This document shows, one piece after another, positions 57,518 to 64,000 of a stretch of 64,000 bases of DNA. Every line of letters begins with the position of its first letter. Position 1 is the stretch's first letter. Origin of the DNA: Bacilli bacterium (lineage in GTDB: Bacteria > Bacillota_I > Bacilli_A > RF39 > UBA660); contig JAFQSD010000001.1 in assembly GCA_017409785.1 (NCBI GenBank), positions 248,001 to 312,000 of the forward strand, written 5' to 3'. The translations under genes were made by a program, and so were the position numbers. The notes under the pieces were generated by a model. It saw only the letters and a program-made list of their open reading frames with translations. It did no database searches and had not been told where the DNA came from.

Positions 57518-58654
57518 ATGAAGAAAAAAATATTAATAACTTATGCTATGTACGGAAACGGACATAGAGCAGTAGCTGAATATATAGAGAAGTATTTTAA
57601 AAAACAAGATCCAGAATTAGAAATTCTAGCAATCGACTTGTTAAAATACTCAATGCCTGTCTTAGGAACATTAAGTCAAAAAATAACAGATTTCTTTTTA
57701 CTAAAATTCCCTGCAGGGTGGTCAACAATTTATAATGTGTTTGACCACAAGATTAGTAGTGAAGTAGCTAGTTATATGTCATCAGGTTTATTTAGAAATA
57801 AGAGAATGAAAAAAGTAATTACTGATTTCGATCCTGATATGACTATTTCAACACACTTCTTCGGAAGTAGTTTAATTGAACTATATAATAGAAAAGGTTA
57901 TACTAATTGTAAACTAATCACAGTAGTTACTGATTATGAAGCTCATTCATTATGGTTAAAAGGTTATAAAGATGAAGAAGCAATTATTGTTGGAGATAAA
58001 GATGAAGTAAAATATCTTGTAAAAAAAGGTGTTGATCCAAAAATCATTAAACCATTAGGTATTCCAATTCACCCAGTATCTTCTAATAACTTCGATCCAA
58101 AAGATGCTATTAAAAAATATGGTTTCTCTGGAAACCGTCCAATTTGTTTATTCTTCGGTGGAGGAGGAAACGGTGGAGTACTTTCACTACCATACATTAA
58201 AGAAGTAATTAAGTCTAACTTAAATATTGATTTTATCTATGTAGCTGGTAAAAATCAAAATTCTAAAGCTAAAGTAGACGCTTGGATTGAAGAACAAGGA
58301 GCTAAAAACATTGTAACTTTAGGATATGTAAATAATGTACCTGAATTACTACAAATGTGTGATTTCGTTGTATCTAAACCAGGTGGAGCTCAAACAACAG
58401 AAAGCTTATATTTTAAAAAGCCAATTATTATGATTAACTGTTCCGGTGGTCAAGAAGTTGGAAACTATAAATATTTTGAAAGAAATGGTTATGGACGTCG
58501 TTTTAGATTCCCATTCACATTTATGAACTTCATGAAAGAAATATCTAAACATCCAAAAACTTTAGATAAAATGCGTAAAAACATGGAAAAGAATAAAAGT
58601 GAAAAAGCCATGAGTAAGTTATACGATATTGCTATTAAAGCCTTAAAAAAATAA
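57518..58654 (+). CDS. UgtP/MGDG synthase-like glycolipid glycosyltransferase
   Basis: A 378-residue GT28-type glycosyltransferase that adds sugar to diacylglycerol, giving membrane glycolipids and lipoteichoic acid anchors. The N-terminal domain starts ILITYAMYGNGHRAVAEYIEKYF, as in MGDG synthase and UgtP. Middle part: STHFFGSSLIELY and TVVTDYEAHSLWL. C-terminal UDP-sugar site: LFFGGGGNGGVLSLPYI, VSKPGGAQTTESLYFKKP, with the conserved Gly and Glu. GAGGTAG precedes the ATG at 57518; a longer version starting at 57455 would lack an RBS. Confidence 0.82.
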   Translation: MKKKILITYAMYGNGHRAVAEYIEKYFKKQDPELEILAIDLLKYSMPVLGTLSQKITDFFLLKFPAGWSTIYNVFDHKISSEVASYMSSGLFRNKRMKKVITDFDPDMTISTHFFGSSLIELYNRKGYTNCKLITVVTDYEAHSLWLKGYKDEEAIIVGDKDEVKYLVKKGVDPKIIKPLGIPIHPVSSNNFDPKDAIKKYGFSGNRPICLFFGGGGNGGVLSLPYIKEVIKSNLNIDFIYVAGKNQNSKAKVDAWIEEQGAKNIVTLGYVNNVPELLQMCDFVVSKPGGAQTTESLYFKKPIIMINCSGGQEVGNYKYFERNGYGRRFRFPFTFMNFMKEISKHPKTLDKMRKNMEKNKSEKAMSKLYDIAIKALKK

Positions 58655-58662
58655 AAGTAAAT

Positions 58663-58690
58663 TAATCTACACAAACGTGTAGATTTTTTA
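58663..58690 (+). terminator. Terminator
   Basis: AATCTACAC / GTGTAGATT stem, loop AAAC, T-run. Confidence 0.85.
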
Positions 58691-58748
58691 TTGTAAAAAT
58701 AAAATATGTGATATAATGAATATGATAGAAAGAGTAGGAGGAAGTACA

Positions 58749-60473
58749 ATGAATTGTCCAAAATGTAATGCTGCTAATAGTCCTGACGCAAGATTTTGTG
58801 GATCTTGTGGCTATGATTTACAAGCAGCACCAGAACAAAATATGAATAACGAAAAAGAGGAGATTTTAGAAGTTGAAGAACCTGTAATGACTGGAACTGT
58901 TGAACAACCAAGTCAAACACCAGTTGTGCAAGAACAAGCTACAATGCAACCAATGAATGAACCAGTTCAAAATAACAATGTAGCACCACAACCAATGATG
59001 AATAATGTTCAACCAATGCCAAACAATCAACCAGTTAATCAATTTCAAACACAACCTAAAAAATCAAATAAATCAATATTTATTATTTTAGGTGCATTGC
59101 TTGGAGTAGTTGCTATTGTAGTATGTGTAGTATTACTACTTAAATTAAATCCAAGTGCCGAACGTCAAGAAAAAGAAAAGGTTGATGCAATATTCAATCC
59201 AAATCAATTAATTAAAGTTAAAAAAGATGATAAATATGGTTACATCAACACTAAAGGTGAAGTTGAAATACCAATTACTTACGAATATGCAACTGACTTT
59301 AGAGGAGACTATGCAGTTGTTCGTGCTGAAGTACAAAAAGATGGTTTAACTAGAACAGTTTACCAAATCATCGACCAAAAAGGGAAAGTAAAAAAACAAG
59401 CTGATATTTCAATTGAGTATATTGAAGAAACAGAATCATGGATTATTGATAGTGAATTATATAATAAATCTATGAAGAAAATCTCACCAGAAGGAGTAAG
59501 AGTTAGTCATAAAGAAGATACATATTTCTTATGGGTAAACTCAAAAGAAAATACTGGTGGAATTATGAATGAAAAAGGAAAACAAGTATATACATACAAT
59601 TTCCAATCAGGTGAAACTGCAATTTACCTAACAGTTCCAAGAACAGATGAAACTCAAAAAGATAAATATTGTATCGTTAATGTAGCAAGTAAATATGGAA
59701 TCGTTAACTGTGATACAGGTGTAGTTGTTCGTGAACTAAGTGATGATAGAATTTCATCTAACACAGATAACGTATTTACAGTTAAAGAAAAAAGTACATA
59801 TAACTTCAAAGAAATAATCTATGTACAAGACGATAAAGTAATGTATACAAGCAATAATAAAGAAATTGACCTATATTACTATACTGACTATGTATCAATT
59901 AGAGATGGTGCAGCAGACTGGGATAATAGATATACATACTTAAATACAAAAACAGGTGAAGTTTCAAAAACAAAACCAGAGTCAACAACAACAGATGATG
60001 ATGATGAAGAACCACAAAATGAATGGGAAAAAGAAACAGGAAATAAAGTATTCTCATGTACAGATGGTTATGGATTAATGAACAATGAAGTAATTACATT
60101 ACCATGTGAATGGAAAGACTTAGAATATTTAGAAATTAACCTATTTAAATATTTAAAATCAAACAAAAAAGAATATATCTATGGTAAAAAAGATAGTAAA
60201 TGGTACTTAATTGATTTAAAAGAAAAGAAACCAATTGTTGAGTTTAATGCTTCATATATCACAAAGAAAGATAACACAACATTTATTTACTATACTGATT
60301 CTCAATCAGAAAGTAGAAAAGTATACAACTTACTAACAAATAAATCATTAAGCGTAGATAGTGATAAATCACTTTCAGTATATTCTAACTATATTACAGT
60401 AAAAGATAGTTCAAATGAAAAACTAAAATACTATAATACAAACTTAGAAATGATCTACGAAGGAGATATTTAA
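58749..60473 (+). CDS. Zinc-ribbon membrane protein with WG-repeat-like extracellular domain
   Basis: A 574-residue protein. Residues 1-22 are a zinc ribbon (CPKCNAANSPDARFCGSCG). A Gln/Pro/Asn-rich linker follows (about 30-110), then one membrane span (about 115-138, IFIILGALLGVVAIVVCVVLLL). The outer domain contains WG/KWG-like repeats (KYGYINTKGEVEIPITYEYA, KYGIVNCDTGVVV, GYGLMNNEVITLPCEW), which form propeller-like units. An acidic Thr/Asp stretch interrupts it near residue 420. Function unknown; possibly senses or binds at the surface. GGAGGAAG precedes the ATG at 58749; an in-frame upstream start overlaps it. Confidence 0.72.
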   Translation: MNCPKCNAANSPDARFCGSCGYDLQAAPEQNMNNEKEEILEVEEPVMTGTVEQPSQTPVVQEQATMQPMNEPVQNNNVAPQPMMNNVQPMPNNQPVNQFQTQPKKSNKSIFIILGALLGVVAIVVCVVLLLKLNPSAERQEKEKVDAIFNPNQLIKVKKDDKYGYINTKGEVEIPITYEYATDFRGDYAVVRAEVQKDGLTRTVYQIIDQKGKVKKQADISIEYIEETESWIIDSELYNKSMKKISPEGVRVSHKEDTYFLWVNSKENTGGIMNEKGKQVYTYNFQSGETAIYLTVPRTDETQKDKYCIVNVASKYGIVNCDTGVVVRELSDDRISSNTDNVFTVKEKSTYNFKEIIYVQDDKVMYTSNNKEIDLYYYTDYVSIRDGAADWDNRYTYLNTKTGEVSKTKPESTTTDDDDEEPQNEWEKETGNKVFSCTDGYGLMNNEVITLPCEWKDLEYLEINLFKYLKSNKKEYIYGKKDSKWYLIDLKEKKPIVEFNASYITKKDNTTFIYYTDSQSESRKVYNLLTNKSLSVDSDKSLSVYSNYITVKDSSNEKLKYYNTNLEMIYEGDI

Positions 60474-60474
60474 G

Positions 60475-60503
60475 AGACTAAATCAAAAGATTTAGTCTTT
60501 TTT
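60475..60503 (+). terminator. Terminator
   Basis: AGACTAAATC / GATTTAGTCT stem with loop AAAA, T-run. Confidence 0.9.
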
Positions 60504-60565
60504 ATTGTCTAAAATAAAAAAATAGTATATATTAATAGACATAAATTTATTCGGGGGAGATTACA

Positions 60566-62299
60566 ATGCCAGAGAAGTATTTTGCAACAATATTGAAGAA
60601 AACACCAGTTGGAGAATCAGACTACGTATATATAGTAGATTCAATAGCTGCAGGTGATATAGACGAAAAAACAAAACTTTTAACAACAACAAATGGACAA
60701 AAATATAAAAGAATAGACGATTTCAGTGACTTTGACAATACAAATTGTTATTATACAAATATTGTTGAAGTTGAGCGACTAGTAGATGTCTACGACAGAA
60801 AATTGGATTTTTCTGAAGCAATACAAGAGTATGAAAAACGCTGTAGACAAATAGTTTATTATGTAACAAAAAGCTCCAATGGCGGATTTATTTTATTACC
60901 AATCGATAAAAGTCCCTATTTAAAAGCAATGGAAAAGGTAAGTGAAAACCCTGATGCATATGAAAATGGCATAACTCCTATTCCAAAGGATGATGAACCT
61001 CCTGTGAAAGAAGAGGAAGATGAAGATCCATACGTTGAATCTCTTAAAGATTTAGTTGGAAAAATCATTGAAGGTAAATTCTCACCAGACGAACTTATAG
61101 ATATAAAATTTAGATTAAAAGAACATCAAGAAGAATTAGAAAGTGCACTCGCATCAGTAGAATTGCATATTGATGCCTTAGAGGATGAACTGGACAAGAT
61201 AACCGGAACAACACCAGCACCTAAACCAAAAGATGAAAAGAAAACAGTATCTTCTCCTAAACCACTATCACACAAATCAGCACCTATCGAAGTAATTGAT
61301 ATTAATGATATATTCAATAAGGTAACAAAAGTTTTAATTGCTCAAGATAAACCCGCTAGAAGAATGATCGTTGAATTATCAAGACTAGATAAAATGCGTA
61401 AAAAAGATTACGGAATTTTATTAACTGGAGAATCTGGTGCAGGTAAGACATTAATGATGCATTTAATTGGTAGATGTGTTAATAGACCAGTTCTACATAT
61501 TGACTCAACACAGCTAACTCAAGCAGGATTTGTTGGACAAAGTATTGAACAAAAACTTTGGGAATTATATGAAGATTGCGGTAGAGATTTAGCTCTAGCA
61601 GAACGAGCAATTGTTTTCTTCGACGAAATAGATAAAAAAGGATCCGAAAAGAAATCGGATATTTCTGGTCAAGCAGTATTAAATATGTTATTAAAGTTCT
61701 TAGATGGAACAAAATATACAGCAAGTAAAAATATCCAACATCAAACGGCCGACACAACTGTTGTGATGGATACATCAAACATGCTAATAGTAGGTGGAGG
61801 AGCTTTCCTTGATGTATATGAGCACAAAAAATCAAAACCATGTGGCTTTCAAGTAGGTGGAAGTAGTAACGATACTCCTCAACCAGAAAAAGATCCAACA
61901 ATGACTGACTTTATTGAAAAAGCCATGATGCCAAAAGAATTCATGGGTAGAGTACCAGTCATTATACATTTAAATAAACTAAATGTTGATTCATTACGTA
62001 GAATTCTTCTTGAATCAGAAGATTCCGCATTAAAACTACAAGAAGAAGTATTTGCTTTAGAAGGAGTTAAACTAACTACAAAAGATGGTTATATAGTAGC
62101 TGTTGCTAATAAAGCGTTAGAAGAAAAAATAGGAGCACGTGGTTTAAATAAATTAATCACAGATACAACATGGCAAGCATATGATGAAGTTATCTCTAAT
62201 CCAGGTGTATATGAAGAAGTTGTTTTATCTGAAGAAACAGTAGAAGATGAAGCTAAATTCCAATTAGTAAAAAAGAAAGACAATAAAAAAAGTTCATAA
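60566..62299 (+). CDS. ClpX-like AAA+ ATPase with novel N-terminal region
   Basis: A 577-residue AAA+ ATPase of the ClpX type. Walker A GESGAGKT lies near residue 290, the pore loop QAGFVGQSIEQKL matches ClpX AGYVG, Walker B is IVFFDEIDKKG near 350, and sensor 2 is GARGLNKLI. The zinc-binding N-domain of ClpX is missing. In its place are an unknown domain (about 1-130), a predicted coiled coil (about 165-215) and a Pro/Lys linker. Where ClpX has the IGF loop that binds ClpP, this has KSKPCGFQVGG, so ClpP binding is uncertain. It may be an unfoldase for a particular substrate. RBS GGGGGAG; single-gene unit. Confidence 0.75.
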   Translation: MPEKYFATILKKTPVGESDYVYIVDSIAAGDIDEKTKLLTTTNGQKYKRIDDFSDFDNTNCYYTNIVEVERLVDVYDRKLDFSEAIQEYEKRCRQIVYYVTKSSNGGFILLPIDKSPYLKAMEKVSENPDAYENGITPIPKDDEPPVKEEEDEDPYVESLKDLVGKIIEGKFSPDELIDIKFRLKEHQEELESALASVELHIDALEDELDKITGTTPAPKPKDEKKTVSSPKPLSHKSAPIEVIDINDIFNKVTKVLIAQDKPARRMIVELSRLDKMRKKDYGILLTGESGAGKTLMMHLIGRCVNRPVLHIDSTQLTQAGFVGQSIEQKLWELYEDCGRDLALAERAIVFFDEIDKKGSEKKSDISGQAVLNMLLKFLDGTKYTASKNIQHQTADTTVVMDTSNMLIVGGGAFLDVYEHKKSKPCGFQVGGSSNDTPQPEKDPTMTDFIEKAMMPKEFMGRVPVIIHLNKLNVDSLRRILLESEDSALKLQEEVFALEGVKLTTKDGYIVAVANKALEEKIGARGLNKLITDTTWQAYDEVISNPGVYEEVVLSEETVEDEAKFQLVKKKDNKKSS

Positions 62300-62318
62300 T
62301 TTTATGAACTTTTCTTTT
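62287..62318. terminator. Bidirectional terminator
   Basis: AAAGTTCATA / TATGAACTTT stem, between convergent genes and overlapping both ends. Confidence 0.8.
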
Positions 62319-62652
62319 GCTTTCTCATTGCTTTATAAGTCTTCTTTAAAGCTTTAAATTCTTTTCTTCCAATTTCATGAGATTCCATATGACCATAATC
62401 TACATATAAGCATGTTGCTATTTCAGGATGTTCAGGATGTCTTATCGCAGCTTCGGTAACAAAAGTTAAAGCTTCTTCTCTTGTTGGTAAAAAAGTATTA
62501 TATTCAAAACTTACAAGTCTTCCTAATGGATTCCAATAAAAAGGAGCGTTTTTTCTTACTACAATACTTTCTGTTACTATTTCACCAATTTTTTCATTTA
62601 CACCCATATTTTTAACATACATATTCTTAATAGGCCCAGTACGATATTTCAT
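62302..62652 (-). CDS. Unknown small basic protein
   Basis: A 116-residue soluble basic protein, unknown family. Possible strand-rich N-terminus (IGEIVTESIVVRKNAPFYW) and a Lys/Arg-rich helical C-terminus (RKEFKALKKTYKAMRKQKK). No signal sequence. GGAGGTAG precedes the ATG. It sits convergent with the ClpX-like gene. Confidence 0.55.
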   Translation of the reverse strand: MKYRTGPIKNMYVKNMGVNEKIGEIVTESIVVRKNAPFYWNPLGRLVSFEYNTFLPTREEALTFVTEAAIRHPEHPEIATCLYVDYGHMESHEIGRKEFKALKKTYKAMRKQKKSS

Positions 62653-62788
62653 AATCTACCTCCTCATTGCATGCATATTGTATCACAAAATCACACATCT
62701 CACAACCCAAACACAAAAATAAAAATAATAAATTATATTATTAAAAATATTGGACAAAATATAAATATAAAAAAATTATAATTTGTGC

Positions 62789-62817
62789 TTGCAAAAATAT
62801 TTTTAATATGGTACTAT
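62789..62817 (+). promoter_or_regulatory. tRNA-Met promoter
   Basis: TTGCAA, 17-base spacer, TACTAT, ending 21 bases before the tRNA. Same TTGCAA -35 as the tRNA operon at 31104. The rest of 62653-62788 is AT-rich with nothing else visible. Confidence 0.6.
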
Positions 62818-62838
62818 TATATTGCTTACTTGATTTAT

Positions 62839-62915
62839 GGCGATGTAGCTCAGTTGGCTAGAGCGCTCGGTTCATACCCGATAGGTCGGGGGTTCAAATC
62901 CCTCCGTCGCTACCA
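62839..62915 (+). tRNA. tRNA-Met, elongator (CAT anticodon)
   Basis: 77 bases with encoded CCA. Acceptor GGCGATG pairs with CGTCGCT (G1-U72 wobble and a second wobble). Anticodon loop TTCATAC, as in elongator tRNA-Met of Bacilli. It lacks the three G-C pairs of the initiator anticodon stem. Confidence 0.93.
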
Positions 62916-62926
62916 ATAAGTAATTA

Positions 62927-62957
62927 AACTAGATAGAAATATCTAGTTTTTTATTTT
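62927..62957 (+). terminator. Terminator after tRNA-Met
   Basis: AACTAGATA / TATCTAGTT stem, GAAA loop, T-run. Confidence 0.9.
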
Positions 62958-63005
62958 CTAAAAGCAATTTTATGATAATATTATATTTGTAAGGAGATAA
63001 AAATT

Positions 63006-63791
63006 ATGTCAAAAGATACATATACATACAAAGAAATATTATTAGGATTAAGAGATGAATTTATTGATACAGAAAGTAAATTACGTGAATTAAAAGACTA
63101 TTCATTAGCAAACAAAAAATATGTTTCAAGTTATCATTATCGTTTAAGTCAAACATCATCTGATTATTTACCAGAATTAAGAGTTAATGTAACCAGAAGA
63201 CAATCTGAATTAATGAGAAAGTTAAGAAGATTACTACAAAGATTTACTTATTATAATGATCCAAGTTCAGCTCTTATAGTTAAAAGCAATAATGGAGTAT
63301 ATTATCCATTAGCTGGCGAACCATTTAAGTTAGGAGTAAATCCAAAATATAAAGAAGAATTTGAACGTTTAGCAACAGAACTATTAGAATCAAGATTTGC
63401 TAACGAAATGAACTTTAGCGAAGTAAAGTCAACATCAAATGATCATCATGAAACAATGACTACAAGATGGTATGAACCAAGATTACGACTAAACAGAGAT
63501 AAATCAGTAGCAATAGTAGATTATCATGGAAGAACCGATAGATTAAAATTTGCAGGAAGTCCAAATATGCCATTAACTCAAGAATTATTAGATGAAATTA
63601 TGGCAACAGAATTCCCTAAAGATTGTTTTTCAGAATATCATCAACAATTAATCGAAAATAATCCTGATAAAGATAGACCAGTTCTATTACCAGAAGGATA
63701 TGAACCAACTACTTTAGGAGAATTCCAAGTAATTGATTATGGTCACGATGATAAAATTTATTTGAAAAGAAGAAATCTTAGAAAAAAATAA
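63006..63791 (+). CDS. Unknown protein with basic helical N-terminus
   Basis: A 261-residue soluble protein, unknown family. Residues 1-80 are helical with many Arg/Lys (TRRQSELMRKLRRLLQRF). The middle has a His/Asp cluster (SNDHHETMTTRWYEPRLRL), and the C-terminal part has strands and FQVIDYGHDDKIYL. No catalytic motif is certain. AAGGAG precedes the ATG. Its terminator overlaps the stop. Confidence 0.55.
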   Translation: MSKDTYTYKEILLGLRDEFIDTESKLRELKDYSLANKKYVSSYHYRLSQTSSDYLPELRVNVTRRQSELMRKLRRLLQRFTYYNDPSSALIVKSNNGVYYPLAGEPFKLGVNPKYKEEFERLATELLESRFANEMNFSEVKSTSNDHHETMTTRWYEPRLRLNRDKSVAIVDYHGRTDRLKFAGSPNMPLTQELLDEIMATEFPKDCFSEYHQQLIENNPDKDRPVLLPEGYEPTTLGEFQVIDYGHDDKIYLKRRNLRKK

Positions 63792-63814
63792 AGAAAGAAT
63801 GTTTTCTTTCTTCT
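63790..63814 (+). terminator. Terminator
   Basis: AAAGAAAGAA / TTCTTTCTT stem with a short TGTT loop, just upstream of a tRNA. Confidence 0.7.
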
Positions 63815-63818
63815 AAAT

Positions 63819-63893
63819 TGCCCTATAGCCAAGCGGTAAGGCAGTGCGCTCTGACCGCACCACTCGTTAGTTCGAATCTAACTAGGGCAGCCA
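63819..63893 (+). tRNA. tRNA-Gln (CTG anticodon)
   Basis: 75 bases with encoded CCA. Acceptor TGCCCTA pairs with TAGGGCA, discriminator G as usual for Gln; anticodon stem GTGCG / CGCAC, loop CTCTGAC with CTG. Confidence 0.93.
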
Positions 63894-63899
63894 CTAAAA

Positions 63900-63923
63900 T
63901 ATAAGTCCTATAAGGACTTTTTT
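63900..63923 (+). terminator. Terminator after tRNA-Gln
   Basis: AAGTCC / GGACTT stem, loop TATAA, followed by T-run. Confidence 0.75.
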
Positions 63924-63993
63924 AGTTTAAATCAATTGCAATTTAGCGTATTTTAGTATATTATTATATATGAAATTAAGAAGAGGTGTAATT

Positions 63994-64000
63994 ATGGAAA
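63994..64000 (+). CDS. Start of a gene running off the window
   Basis: An ATG with AAGAGGTG 9 bases upstream reads Met-Glu and leaves the window. Nothing about its product can be said. Confidence 0.5.

Overview
This window comes from a very AT-rich, low-GC Gram-positive bacterium of class Bacilli, most likely an uncultured gut-type lineage near Erysipelotrichales or the RF39-like groups. Supporting signs are AAGGAGG-type ribosome binding sites, sigma-A promoters (TTGACA-17-TATAAT), short hairpin-plus-U terminators, Bacilli-specific genes (sirA, yneF, the tkt-sirA-yneF order) and the rpsT / gpr / spoIIP neighbourhood known from Bacillus. The sporulation genes gpr, spoIIP and sirA suggest a spore former or a recent descendant of one. 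TGA is read as a stop (standard bacterial code).

Layout. 1-1110: end of folA and a DUF975 membrane protein. 1218-5774: a surface-protein locus with a class B sortase, a small helical protein, a 988-residue protein ending in an IPNTG sorting signal, and a DUF4176 protein typical of type VII secretion loci. 5807-10585: rnhC, cvpA, trxA and ppdK. 10568-14761: a roughly 4.2-kb accessory island inserted at the 3' end of ppdK. It is bounded by a 16-bp direct repeat and carries two unknown proteins, a complete type III toxin-antitoxin system of the CptIN family and an XRE regulator/membrane protein pair. 14855-22370: surface biology, with a TraX-like membrane protein, a second class B sortase, a sortase substrate with a striking ubiquitin-like domain (interrupted by one TGA), then a TasA-like / SGNH hydrolase / SipW-type signal peptidase operon behind a promoter containing a G10 tract, which suggests phase variation.

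22430-30459: a PP-loop ATPase, a Tim44-like protein, a PfkB kinase, an Smr protein and a two-gene envelope operon. 30611-33887: tRNA genes (Ile2, Leu, Thr) among small unknown proteins, a Ppx/GppA-like protein and a tandem paralogue pair. 33990-45674: an AAA-CYTH fusion, a calcium-type P-ATPase, tkt-sirA-yneF, uvrC, a prepilin, mutL, miaA and a frameshifted small gene. 45703-51586: a transglutaminase-like protein, rpsT, gpr, spoIIP, a small membrane protein, a ZnuA/TroA-like lipoprotein without its metal ligands, yidD and rnc. 51762-53514: an RNase J homologue with a decayed active site and an unusual tRNA-Arg. 54460-56278: an ABC-F protein behind a leader peptide and a multi-hairpin transcription attenuator, the layout of a drug-inducible ribosome-protection gene. 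56371-63893: an HExxH protein, a UgtP-like glycolipid synthase, a zinc-ribbon/WG-repeat membrane protein, a ClpX-like AAA+ ATPase with a novel N-terminus, unknown proteins and tRNA-Met and tRNA-Gln.

The main theme beyond housekeeping is cell-surface display: two sortase/substrate pairs with different motifs, a SipW-type export operon with a possible phase switch, and several Thr/Pro-rich membrane proteins. The most notable items are the ubiquitin-like domain, the G-tract promoter, the CptIN antitoxin repeats with compensatory changes, the attenuator before the ABC-F gene and the island at ppdK. All identifications rest on reading motifs by eye; no database search was run.
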